From NCBI GenBank assembly GCA_965220105.1, contig OZ244811.1, positions 2,604,001 to 2,668,000 on the forward strand: a stretch of 64,000 nt of DNA. Reading direction: 5' to 3'. The notes beneath the pieces are model-generated. The model was not told the DNA's origin, ran no database searches, and worked only from the letters and a program-made list of their open reading frames with translations. How positions within the stretch are numbered: position 1 is the stretch's first letter; each line of letters begins with the position of its first letter. The translations under genes and the position numbers were made by a program. Positions 1 to 7,008 of the stretch are shown here, in pieces. The stretch is from Bin87 sp965220105 (GTDB taxonomy: Bacteria > Chloroflexota > Dehalococcoidia > Lucifugimonadales > UBA3495).

Positions 1-539
1 CCCCATGCACCGAGTGAACATCAACGACAGACGCTCGCCTCGTCGTCCGTGGTAAACGTCCGTGGTGGGTTACTGCGTTGCGGTTGAACTCCCGCCATGT
101 TCATCCCATTTCGCGTTGGAAACGCCCGCGATCCGAAACACCCAAAATCGGCTATCCGATCTGCCTGAAAAATCGCCATAGAGGGTACAAATACGAGCTG
201 TGACGGCTTTTTTGGCACTTGGACGACTCACAAGTCATCCCGGGCATTAAACCGGCCTGAGAGCACGTTTTTCAGGACCGAAAATCGAGCCGTCATGGGT
301 TTCAGCCAAAAGACCTTGGGGACGTCGTCTGGAGCTCCGAAACCGGTCGAGATACCGTATTTTTGACATCACGTCCCAAGGATATCGACTACCCCCAACT
401 CCTCTCAATACAAACACTCGACCGCCGAACAACGGGGGCGACGCTTTTCCAAATGGGACGTCGCCCCTTTATTCGTTCCGGGCTAGTCCAAGCCGAAACG
501 GCGTACAGGCGAACCAATACCAATGTGTCAAGGAGTGAA
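1..539. other. No supported gene; holds direct-repeat copy 1
   Basis: I see no convincing coding region here; the short open frames lack ribosome-binding sites and recognisable motifs. The only structure I can support is one copy of a ~120-bp direct repeat (152-270), described separately. Confidence 0.5.
152..270. repeat. ~120-bp direct repeat, copy 1 (left of Abi cassette)
   Basis: This stretch recurs at about 2400-2520 in the same orientation. A 34-bp core (170-203, containing ATAGAGGGTACAAATACGAG) is identical in both copies, and the flanks match with scattered differences (for example ...GACGACTCA.AAGTCATCCC... and CGGCCTGAGAGC.CG in each). The pair brackets a hypothetical gene and the Abi gene. 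The repeat could be a remnant of an insertion or recombination, or a shared non-coding leader. Confidence 0.7.
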
Positions 540-980
540 ATGCCAGCAGGTCCCATGGACGAGCATCACAACCCAGATCCGAACAGCAAAGCGCAACGCA
601 AGTTGGCGCTCGTCCGCGCCGCACGTCAGTACGCGAAACAATACACCTGGCGGACCAAAAAAGACCCACTCCACTCCTACGCAGAGTATCACCGAGCGAC
701 CCGTAACCTCCTCAGGGCGGCTTCAAGTCTTCCAGGAAGCCAACGTAGGCGAACTATCGGAACTGAGCACGGGAAGCTCAAGCCAGCTATCTCCCACCTG
801 CTGGGTGCCGCACACGGATACCGAACAATGACACCAACCAAATTTGGGGCACATATCTACCCGATCTGGCGAACCCAGCAACAGCGCGTCGACAGGTTGT
901 TCGTTGCATCCATGAAGGCACATGCGGGCGTGGAACGTTCAATACCGCCATGGCGCGTACGCGACGCGTTGTCCTGCTAG
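540..980 (+). CDS. hypothetical protein (146 aa, basic)
   Basis: I do not recognise this protein. The ATG at 540 is chosen because AAGGAG lies 5 nt upstream; the open frame continues upstream to 363, but that part has no ribosome-binding site and looks non-coding. The product is hydrophilic and rich in Arg, Lys and His, with no membrane segment or signal peptide. It has a central helical-looking stretch rich in Ala and Arg (about residues 14-60). It lies convergent to the Abi gene inside the unit bracketed by ~120-bp direct repeats, so it may belong to the same accessory cassette. Confidence 0.45.
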   Translation: MPAGPMDEHHNPDPNSKAQRKLALVRAARQYAKQYTWRTKKDPLHSYAEYHRATRNLLRAASSLPGSQRRRTIGTEHGKLKPAISHLLGAAHGYRTMTPTKFGAHIYPIWRTQQQRVDRLFVASMKAHAGVERSIPPWRVRDALSC

Positions 981-1092
981 CGTGATCGGCCCAGTTGCGG
1001 AAAGGCGCATTGCCATGCAAAAGTCGCGCACGCAGTTGTGATAGCGTTGACTTCGATACCCAAGTGCAACGACACCCGCTACCAACAAACCT

Positions 1093-2040
1093 TCACGCCC
1101 CGGCCTCAATGTCGTCGCCCTGCGGCAGATGCCTCTGCCATATCGCGAACTCACGCCACCCATCTGGAAAACCCATATCGCGGTAAGGCACGGAACGATA
1201 TCTTTCCGCCTCCCTGAAAGCGAGCAGGCGTTCTGGCCAGTTTCCATTCGGCGTGATGACTTCCATCAGGTGAGTGATCACTACGAGCCCGTTGTAGACT
1301 TTATCACGAGGATTCTTGTTGAATGCCTCGTCAGTATCTTGGGAAACGCCCAATTCCCGCGGGATCCTGAGCCCCGACTTGATAGCCAGATTCCACATGC
1401 GCTCATGATGCGCACACGTGTTCCGGACCGCTGTCAGATACTTAAGTGCACTCCGCAGAGTCAACTCGTCCACACCGTAGCTGCCCGATATGGATTGGCG
1501 AACCGCCGGGTCAGCCAAGCTTGAGTACCATTTCGACAGACTTCCGAATGACATCGTCGGCACCAAGTCCCAAATGTTAGCCGTTTGGAAATCCTTACCT
1601 CCCCGGCTACGAACTTGATTGTAATTGCGTTCGAGTTCCTTCATGTTGTCAACGTAGAAGGCGGGGTCAAACAGCCCCTGGTCCAAATGGGCGTATTCTC
1701 CTATGCCGGACCTCTGAACCAACTGACGCGACCATTGGTTGCGTACCGAGATTTCCACATAACTCAATGCCTCCAACAGCAGCGAGCGCAAGCGCTGGTC
1801 AAACATATACCGCGTCATCACCTGATCGAACACGGTGTCCGAACGGAAACGGGCAGTCGGACTGGAACTGTGCTGGAAAGGCCACCAGTAAGATGCAAGT
1901 CGGTGGTAACCGATGTGGTTAAGACACCGGACGGCGTAATCCTGGTCAGGGATCCCCATCCCGCGGTCAATCAGGCTTTGTATCTGATCGCCTACAGGCA
2001 AAGAACTGGGGGACAATTGGGTACCGGGTTGGTATGCCAC
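1093..2040 (-). CDS. Abi family protein (Abi_2, AbiD/AbiF-like)
   Basis: The product is 315 aa and resembles the Abi_2 abortive-infection family (AbiD/AbiF of lactococcal plasmids). These proteins are linked to growth arrest after phage infection and carry a HEPN-like RNase motif. The N-terminal signature is visible at residues 40-54 (LNHIGYHRLASYW.PF), followed by the YVEISVRNQW segment near residue 94. The HEPN-type R-x4-H motif is present as RNTCAH (R206 to H211), with a second His at 212. Length is normal for the family. It is a single gene with no visible antitoxin partner, in an accessory unit bracketed by direct repeats. The family call is firm; a role in phage defence here is inferred. 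Confidence 0.88.
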   Translation of the reverse strand: MAYQPGTQLSPSSLPVGDQIQSLIDRGMGIPDQDYAVRCLNHIGYHRLASYWWPFQHSSSPTARFRSDTVFDQVMTRYMFDQRLRSLLLEALSYVEISVRNQWSRQLVQRSGIGEYAHLDQGLFDPAFYVDNMKELERNYNQVRSRGGKDFQTANIWDLVPTMSFGSLSKWYSSLADPAVRQSISGSYGVDELTLRSALKYLTAVRNTCAHHERMWNLAIKSGLRIPRELGVSQDTDEAFNKNPRDKVYNGLVVITHLMEVITPNGNWPERLLAFREAERYRSVPYRDMGFPDGWREFAIWQRHLPQGDDIEAGA

Positions 2041-2888
2041 GATTCAAAAAAATGCCCCCCCTGGTGCGCCGATCTTACGAGAGGCGTGGAGGGTTCTGTC
2101 GAGAGAAAGAGTAGCAGATAAGACGATTTTTATCAACGGAAGCGAACCGCAGAAAGCTCCCGAACGACGCACCGACCCGGCACTTTTCGATTGTACCAGG
2201 GACCACGAGGACAACAGGAAACCATTGTGTAGGAGGAACCCGCAGCGCCGCGGATCAGATGAAAGCTCGTTCACCTATCTGATGGGCCAATCCGGCGTCA
2301 GCCACATCTGCCGGAGACCCAAAAAGGGAATGGCAAAGTCGGTCAAACCAACGTCGCTGAGGTGGGATACATGGGACAGGCGATTGAGGACGAAAATACC
2401 CATCCGATCTTCCTGAGAAATCGCCATAGAGGGTACAAATACGAGCTGTGATGGCGATAAGACGCATCAGACGACTCAGAAGTCATCCCAGGCGTCGAAA
2501 CGGCCTGAGAGCGCGTGTTTGCAATTGCCCAACGACAGACGGGCGGCTCAGTATAGCCACCCGCTTTTTATTGTCGGACAACCGGTACCATCAAGCGAGG
2601 CCCCGACGCCAGAGCGACATAGAGTCACGCCACGCCTGTACCAAGGCATGCCTGCTGCACGAGTCGTGCCCGAGCGACCCACTGCGCGACAACGAGGCGA
2701 TAGCAAACGCCGCCAAAGAACCGGCCAGACCCTGAGTGCCCCAGGGCGTGTTGAGAATTCGAAAATCAAGCCGTTGTTCTTGGGAAATCAGGAACCGCAA
2801 AAAAAGCCTGTGCAATAGGGACGTTGGCCCGGTTTTCCGCTCGCTGGACTCCCGTTTTCCCGGGAATGACGTCATTAGTGAACACGCT
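2041..2888. other. No supported gene; repeat remnants
   Basis: There is no frame with a ribosome-binding site or recognisable motif. The region holds the second copy of the ~120-bp direct repeat and, at about 2840-2870, a dispersed element ending in CCCGTTTTCCCGGGAATGACG-type sequence. That element resembles the 'sequence-quality-like' palindromic intergenic repeats seen elsewhere in the window (compare 12710-12737). Confidence 0.5.
2400..2520. repeat. ~120-bp direct repeat, copy 2 (right of Abi cassette)
   Basis: This is the second copy of the repeat at 152-270, in the same orientation; the identical 34-bp core is at 2418-2451. The spacing between copies is about 2.25 kb and spans the hypothetical gene and the Abi gene. 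Confidence 0.7.
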
Positions 2889-3360
2889 CTAGTCCAGCCC
2901 AACCCGCCGCAGCGTGTACGCGTCCCCAGCCATAATCTCCGCAATCCTGAGCGGCAGGCCGCGAAAATCATCGGTCGCCGCCGAGATCAACCTTCCGGTC
3001 AGCGCCCCGCTTTCGCTTGAGGCCAACCACACCGCCAACTCGGCGCACTCGTCTATGGACGCGCCGCCGCCCGACGTTACCCTCAGCCCGAGCTGGTGAA
3101 TGAAGTCCGCACCCGACTGGGCGGCTTGCTCGGTCATCCTGTCCCACATGCTGGTATGAACCGAGCCCGGCCCGAGGGCGTTCACCGTGATTCCCTTGCC
3201 ATCCAGTTCTTGGGCCAACACTTCGGTAAGCCGTACCACCGCCGCTTTGCTGGAGCAATAGGCCGACATGTTGCTCCAAGCATTGGTTGCGCCCGCGCCC
3301 GACAGGTTGATGATCTTTCCCCCTGACTGCTCCAGCATTATAGGCACGGACGCCAGCGAC
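2889..3360 (-). pseudogene. short-chain dehydrogenase/reductase, C-terminal fragment
   Basis: The last ~155 residues of a classical SDR are intact. They include the strand-5 segment KIINLSGAG, the catalytic YxxxK (AYCSSKAAV) and the substrate-loop region NALGPGSVHTSM. The nucleotide-binding N-terminal half (TGxxxGxG, NNAG) is missing. Upstream of about 3360 the frame stops resembling an SDR, and sequence belonging to the adjacent element begins. The frame stays open to 3515, but that extension reads as antisense of other sequence. The fragment cannot bind NAD(P) and is presumably non-functional. The same element truncates an acyl-CoA dehydrogenase at its other end. Confidence 0.8.
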
Positions 3361-3374
3361 GGCACAGGGCGTTC

Positions 3375-3500
3375 ATGAACGGGTCCTCCGCCATCATCGC
3401 CGTAGGCGTACAAGGCAGCGAATACATTATCCGCGTACGGGCCGTGCTGGATAATGACGAAACCACCGACTGGATGGTCGCGGGAGTGCGCATCGACTGA
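3375..3500 (+). CDS. small hypothetical protein or C-terminal remnant (41 aa)
   Basis: A 41-codon frame starting at ATG 3375 encodes a peptide with two beta-like stretches (SAIIAVGVQG and YIIRVRAVLDN) and the ending TDWMVAGVRID. It ends 22 bp before a strong hairpin at 3523-3550. It may be the tail of a gene cut by the element boundary, since it starts right at the left junction and has no clear ribosome-binding site. I do not recognise it. Confidence 0.3.
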   Translation: MNGSSAIIAVGVQGSEYIIRVRAVLDNDETTDWMVAGVRID

Positions 3501-3522
3501 AGAGTCAGAAATCAACTCACGG

Positions 3523-3550
3523 GGAGCCCGGCCGATGTCGGCCGGGCTCC
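3523..3550. terminator. strong hairpin GGAGCCCGGCC/GGCCGGGCTCC
   Basis: A perfect 11-bp stem (3523-3533 with 3540-3550) has a 6-nt loop. There is no long T-run, so the direction is uncertain. It lies between the small frame ending at 3500 and the PaREP1 pseudogene. Confidence 0.6.
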
Positions 3551-3707
3551 ATTGATGAGTACAACGCGGGCTTGCCAGACCTCACCGTTCACAGCGGTGC
3601 CCAACGCACAGGCTGGGATAGTCGCAGATCGCAAGCGGAAGACGACGTGCGAGCCGGCCGCCAACGTAATAAAATGATCAGCAGACACAGCACCAAGGAA
3701 ACGCGAC

Positions 3708-4067
3708 ATGACGACAACGGCAGACTACCAGAGCAGCAGCCGGGCCATGATGGCCCAGAGCCGGGACGAACTGGCCCAGGGCGACCTCCAACAGGCGTCC
3801 GAGAAAGGTTAGGGCGCCGCCGCCCAGATGATGAAGGCCGTAGCCGATGCGCGCGGCTGGGAGCACGGACGGCACCGCCACCTGCACCGGATCGCCAGCC
3901 GCCTGCGGGGTGAGACTGGCGACGGAGACATTCGCCGCTTGTTCGCTGTGGCCAGCACACTGCACGAGAACTTCTACGAGAACCAGATGACAGCCGAAGA
4001 TATAGAACAGGATCTGGCGGACGTGGAACGCCTGCTGGAGAAACTCGAAGCGCTCATGCCGAGCTGA
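3708..4067 (+). pseudogene. PaREP1-family (HEPN-like) protein, in-frame amber stop
   Basis: Read through one stop, this is a ~119-residue protein with the full PaREP1 pattern: an N-terminal helix, ELAQGDLQQASEKG, then GAAAQMMKAVADARGWEH, LHENFYEN and a C-terminal helix VERLLEKLEAL. PaREP1 proteins are small all-helical HEPN-like proteins of unknown role, common in archaea and some bacteria. Codon 35 is TAG (3810-3812) exactly where the family has Trp (ASEK.WGAA), so TGG to TAG is the likely lesion. The downstream ATG at 3828 keeps only the last 79 residues. A hairpin terminator follows at 4111. The family call is likely; loss of function is inferred. Confidence 0.72.
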
Positions 4068-4110
4068 CGCGGCCATGAGCGAGAAAAGCGTCTGAGAAGC
4101 ACGAAGCAAC

Positions 4111-4142
4111 GGGCGGCTCGATCGAGCCGCCCCATTCTTTTG
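4111..4142 (+). terminator. rho-independent terminator after PaREP1 pseudogene
   Basis: The perfect palindrome GGGCGGCTCGATCGAGCCGCCC (stem 4111-4119 with 4124-4132) is followed by CATTCTTTT. Confidence 0.8.
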
Positions 4143-4315
4143 CCCGACACCGGTAAATAACAGCCACCAGCACGAACCAGAGCAAAGTAGAGCCTCGGTT
4201 CGCCGGCTACCCGACCAATGAGGCGCCGAGAAGAACGAGGACCAGAGGCGACCGGTACCATCCGCAGCAACTGTGAAGCGGAGGAAACCACGCCCCATCC
4301 AAGGCACCAAACAAA

Positions 4316-4341
4316 GCGCCGCAGGCCCTAACCTGCGGCGC
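4316..4341. terminator. hairpin GCGCCGCAGG/CCTGCGGCGC
   Basis: A perfect 10-bp stem (4316-4325 with 4332-4341) has a 6-nt loop and is followed by AGTCAGTTT. No gene is assignable immediately upstream. Confidence 0.55.
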
Positions 4342-4660
4342 AGTCAGTTTGACCCGAGCCGGCCCCGAATTCCAAGGCACGATGACCGGCCCTACGAGTC
4401 AGGTGCGGTCCCCACGCGCGGGGATAAATAGTCCGGCGGCGGGATGACCCGACTGATAGGATGCCCCGCTGCCCCAACGTTCCACACGATATGCATACGC
4501 CCCCTCAGACAGGCTGGGAAGCGCCTCGCAGCCCAAAAAGCCTGGGGTTTGCCACCAGAGCATCTGAATTGGCGTTACAGCCCGTTTTTCGCTCCCCAAC
4601 CACCCACAGGCAAGAAGCGCAAACCAACACGATGTAAGCCTCCACTGAACCGGCCCCCGA

Positions 4661-4690
4661 GGGACAGACATCTGCCTGTCCCTTTTTGTT
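4661..4690 (+). terminator. rho-independent terminator or attenuator before 4717 gene
   Basis: The stem GGGACAG/CTGTCCC (4661-4667 with 4676-4682) is followed directly by TTTTTGTTT. It ends 27 bp before the start codon of the next gene. It could insulate that gene from upstream transcription or act as a leader attenuator. Confidence 0.75.
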
Positions 4691-4716
4691 TCCAACCCGA
4701 ACAACCAGGAGACGAG

Positions 4717-5196
4717 ATGGCAACACCCTATATCATGCCCCTGGGATTCATCTACCGACCCACAGAGGACGGCGCGATCATCACACTCACCGACCCCAAG
4801 GAGTCCCCGAGCCTCAAGCTTGCCACTCCAGTGACCATCTGGCGGTACAGCCAAGGACAACTAGCAGTGTCCAAAATCCGTGGACAGATAACTGCGGTGG
4901 GATATATGACAGCCACTTTCAAAACCGTCGAGTCCCGGATTGATCCAAGATGGCCAACAAGCCGCCAACTCTTGCGCCCGAAAACGCCCGTGTACCTGGC
5001 GATGCCCGACTCCTTCGAACCAGACATAAGCCGGACGCTCACCCCAGAGCAGCTGCAATCAATGCGGGTGATCGCCGCGAGGTACACGGAAATCACCAGG
5101 CCTACAATCCCGAACCCGCCCAACCTGAACCCGCCCAACGAACCAAACGAACGAAAAAACGCCAAGACCAAGCATCACAAACCGCCACCCGCTTGA
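4717..5196 (+). CDS. hypothetical protein of the integrative element (159 aa)
   Basis: I do not recognise this protein. The ATG at 4717 is chosen because of AGGAG 7 nt upstream; a longer frame from 4444 would read through a terminator. Residues 1-95 look beta-rich (FIYRPTEDGAIITL, VTIWRYSQGQLAVSKIRGQIT, TPVYLAMP). A helix follows around LTPEQLQSMRVIAARY, then a disordered Pro/Asn/Lys-rich tail. No membrane segment is present. It lies 54 bp upstream of the stand-alone recombinase-domain gene in the same direction, so the two may be co-transcribed. Confidence 0.6.
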   Translation: MATPYIMPLGFIYRPTEDGAIITLTDPKESPSLKLATPVTIWRYSQGQLAVSKIRGQITAVGYMTATFKTVESRIDPRWPTSRQLLRPKTPVYLAMPDSFEPDISRTLTPEQLQSMRVIAARYTEITRPTIPNPPNLNPPNEPNERKNAKTKHHKPPPA

Positions 5197-5250
5197 CGAA
5201 ATTTCGCTATTCTGAAAAACTATATTGAAATCGGAGCCCACAGGAACAAC

Positions 5251-5937
5251 ATGTTCAGACCAACAGCCGTCACAAAAAAGACGCTCGACATTGACCAGAT
5301 GGTTTATTGCGCCAACTGCAAATCCGCCATGAGCAAGGTGGATGACACCTACTTCTGTCCGAACGGCGCCAGCAGCGCAGGACAGAGTTGCTCCACCCTC
5401 TCCGTCGACGCCGACCATCTGCTCCGAGCGGTTTTGGCCACACTCATCGACCGAGTCGTCAACGACAGCACCATACAGGCCGTCTCCGACAAAGTCCAAG
5501 AGATGACAAAGCCGAGTGTAAATCTCCACCGGGACCGGCTCGAAACAGCCGAATCCGCCATCGTCGAACTGAACCGGCGCAGGAACCGTGTCATGCCTCC
5601 GATGGAGCAAGACACCGCTACCCGCCCAGAAACCAACGACGAGATCCACGAGATCGAAAAGGCCACCGCGAGCCTATCCTACGAGTCCATGACCGCCCAG
5701 AATGAACTGGACAGACTGGGCTACCTCAGGGATGTGACGGACATCGGCAATGTCATAAAAAACCCAGAAACCTACCTCGGGACCACCAGCCCCGAAGATG
5801 CCCAGGAACTCCTCGAATTGTTCGTCCAACAAGTCCAAGTCATCAATGCCAACACGGCCGTGGTCGTCTACATCGCCCCCATTGAGACCGAGCAGAACCC
5901 GGCCGGCATCACGGCAGATTGGATAAAGATCCGCTGA
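5251..5937 (+). CDS. stand-alone serine-recombinase C-terminal domain (zinc ribbon + coiled coil)
   Basis: The 228-aa product has the architecture of the last third of a large serine recombinase without the catalytic or recombinase domains. Near the N-terminus is a zinc ribbon (YCANCKSAM...YFCPN...GQSC). A long helical/coiled-coil segment follows (about residues 90-165). The end, LLELFVQQVQVINANTAVVVYI, parallels ILNMFIDRVEVYRDHAEIYY of the full-length integrase at 7009-8685. In large serine integrases this region controls synapsis and is the target of directionality factors. The clean start at the zinc ribbon with its own upstream context suggests a real truncated paralogue rather than a fresh deletion. 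A role as a competitor or regulator of the integrase is my inference. A hairpin terminator follows. Confidence 0.72.
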   Translation: MFRPTAVTKKTLDIDQMVYCANCKSAMSKVDDTYFCPNGASSAGQSCSTLSVDADHLLRAVLATLIDRVVNDSTIQAVSDKVQEMTKPSVNLHRDRLETAESAIVELNRRRNRVMPPMEQDTATRPETNDEIHEIEKATASLSYESMTAQNELDRLGYLRDVTDIGNVIKNPETYLGTTSPEDAQELLELFVQQVQVINANTAVVVYIAPIETEQNPAGITADWIKIR

Positions 5938-5972
5938 GATACTGACCGCACTACCATTCAAGGCAAAAATAC

Positions 5973-6008
5973 GAGCCGCTCCCGAATAATCAGGAGCGGC
6001 TCGTTCAT
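5973..6008 (+). terminator. rho-independent terminator
   Basis: The stem GAGCCGCTCC/GGAGCGGCTC (5973-5982 with 5993-6002) is followed by GTTCATT. It lies 35 bp after the recombinase-domain gene. Confidence 0.75.
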
Positions 6009-6074
6009 TATCGCCAAGACCGCGCAGCAATTTGCTGCGGAACCGTTGAAATAACCCGCTCAGCAGACGGTCAG

Positions 6075-6401
6075 TCAAAAGACCGCAATACCGTCACAAT
6101 CCTCAAGCTCGGAGTCATCACGACTGGCCGGCTCATCGACTTCATCATCACGGAGCCTCAAGGATTGAAAGTCCTTGGCCACTTTCGGCATCGCGCTCCA
6201 AGAATCTGGATTCGCGTTATCCAGTTCCGACGCATCAGCGTTCAATTCGTTAATCTCGATCAGATCGCTAACTCGCCGGGCCAGAAAAACCCGGGCCAAT
6301 AGTGCCTCCAGTTTCTGCTGACGCTTTGCGTTGCTATCTGATTGTTCAATGCTATTGCCTTCAGGCCCCTGGGGGCTGGCATTTTGTGTCTGTTCGGTCA
6401 T
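6075..6401 (-). CDS. small acidic hypothetical protein (108 aa)
   Basis: I do not recognise this protein. It is hydrophilic and acidic, especially in the second half (RDDEVDEPASRDDSELEDCDG). A predicted helix lies at about residues 26-60 (KRQQKLEALLARVFLARRVSDLIEINEL). It is transcribed away from the XRE regulator gene, with a ~140-bp divergent promoter region holding a short palindrome at 6447-6459. It might be controlled by that regulator. The start has no strong ribosome-binding site, so its reality is moderately supported only. Confidence 0.45.
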   Translation of the reverse strand: MTEQTQNASPQGPEGNSIEQSDSNAKRQQKLEALLARVFLARRVSDLIEINELNADASELDNANPDSWSAMPKVAKDFQSLRLRDDEVDEPASRDDSELEDCDGIAVF

Positions 6402-6446
6402 GTGGTAGGCTATTCAGGACTAGGGTCCAATTCATCCTTTGGGAGT

Positions 6447-6459
6447 CGGTGTAACACCG
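6447..6459. promoter_or_regulatory. possible operator, palindrome CGGTGTAACACCG
   Basis: This near-perfect 13-bp palindrome lies in the divergent region between the acidic protein gene and the XRE regulator gene. It is a candidate binding site for that regulator; this is inference from position and symmetry only. Confidence 0.35.
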
Positions 6460-6544
6460 CTATCTGCATGGTAGCACATCAGCGCTTTTCTCGCTCAACA
6501 TGGGGAAACCACGCCAGTGCGACGCACTGAAAGGAAGAACTGCC

Positions 6545-6988
6545 ATGACAATTTTAGAACATACAAGCGTATCCAGTCAACATGATGATGTCACCACAAG
6601 ACCCAACAAACCGCCCATCTCAACCCTGCTGAAATCGCTCAGGGGAGACAAATCCCTCCGCCAGGTGGAACGCGACACCGGAATATCCAACGCGTACCTG
6701 TGCAACATCGAACTCGGCCTGAGACAACCAGGAATGAAAACCCTCACCAAGCTGGCTCAATACCACCAAGTACCCTTGGAAAACCTATTGCAAGTTACGG
6801 CCATGCCCTTTGAACAAAATCACGTCGAGCCTCCCGAATCCATCCTCGACGTACAGCGGAGCTATGACTACATCCTCGCGGACCCAGTACTTCACCAGTA
6901 CCGGAAACCAGCCGGAATGCCGGCCATGGACTACCAGCGGTTCGTCGTCCAGCTGTACCAGCATTTCACCGGCAAGAGACTACTCTAG
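6545..6988 (+). CDS. XRE-family HTH regulator of the integrative element
   Basis: The 147-aa protein has a lambda-repressor-like HTH at about residues 24-78 (TLLKSLRGDKSLRQVERDTGISNAYLCNIELGLRQPGMKTLTKLA in outline: Q-V-x-x-x-T-G-I-S, then L.NIE.G.R.P). A short C-terminal domain has no recognised fold. The start at 6545 is supported by AAAGGAAG 7 nt upstream; the longer frame from 6500 is rejected. It ends 20 bp before the serine recombinase gene, so the two form an operon and the regulator probably controls integrase expression and its own. Confidence 0.85.
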   Translation: MTILEHTSVSSQHDDVTTRPNKPPISTLLKSLRGDKSLRQVERDTGISNAYLCNIELGLRQPGMKTLTKLAQYHQVPLENLLQVTAMPFEQNHVEPPESILDVQRSYDYILADPVLHQYRKPAGMPAMDYQRFVVQLYQHFTGKRLL

Positions 6989-7008
6989 GGCTACGGAGGG
7001 AAACCACA

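Larger units (their letters stand above)
4143..4716. other. No supported gene; two hairpins
   Basis: About 570 bp inside the integrative element has no frame with a plausible start. It carries a hairpin at 4316-4341 and a terminator just upstream of the next gene at 4661-4690. Confidence 0.5.
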
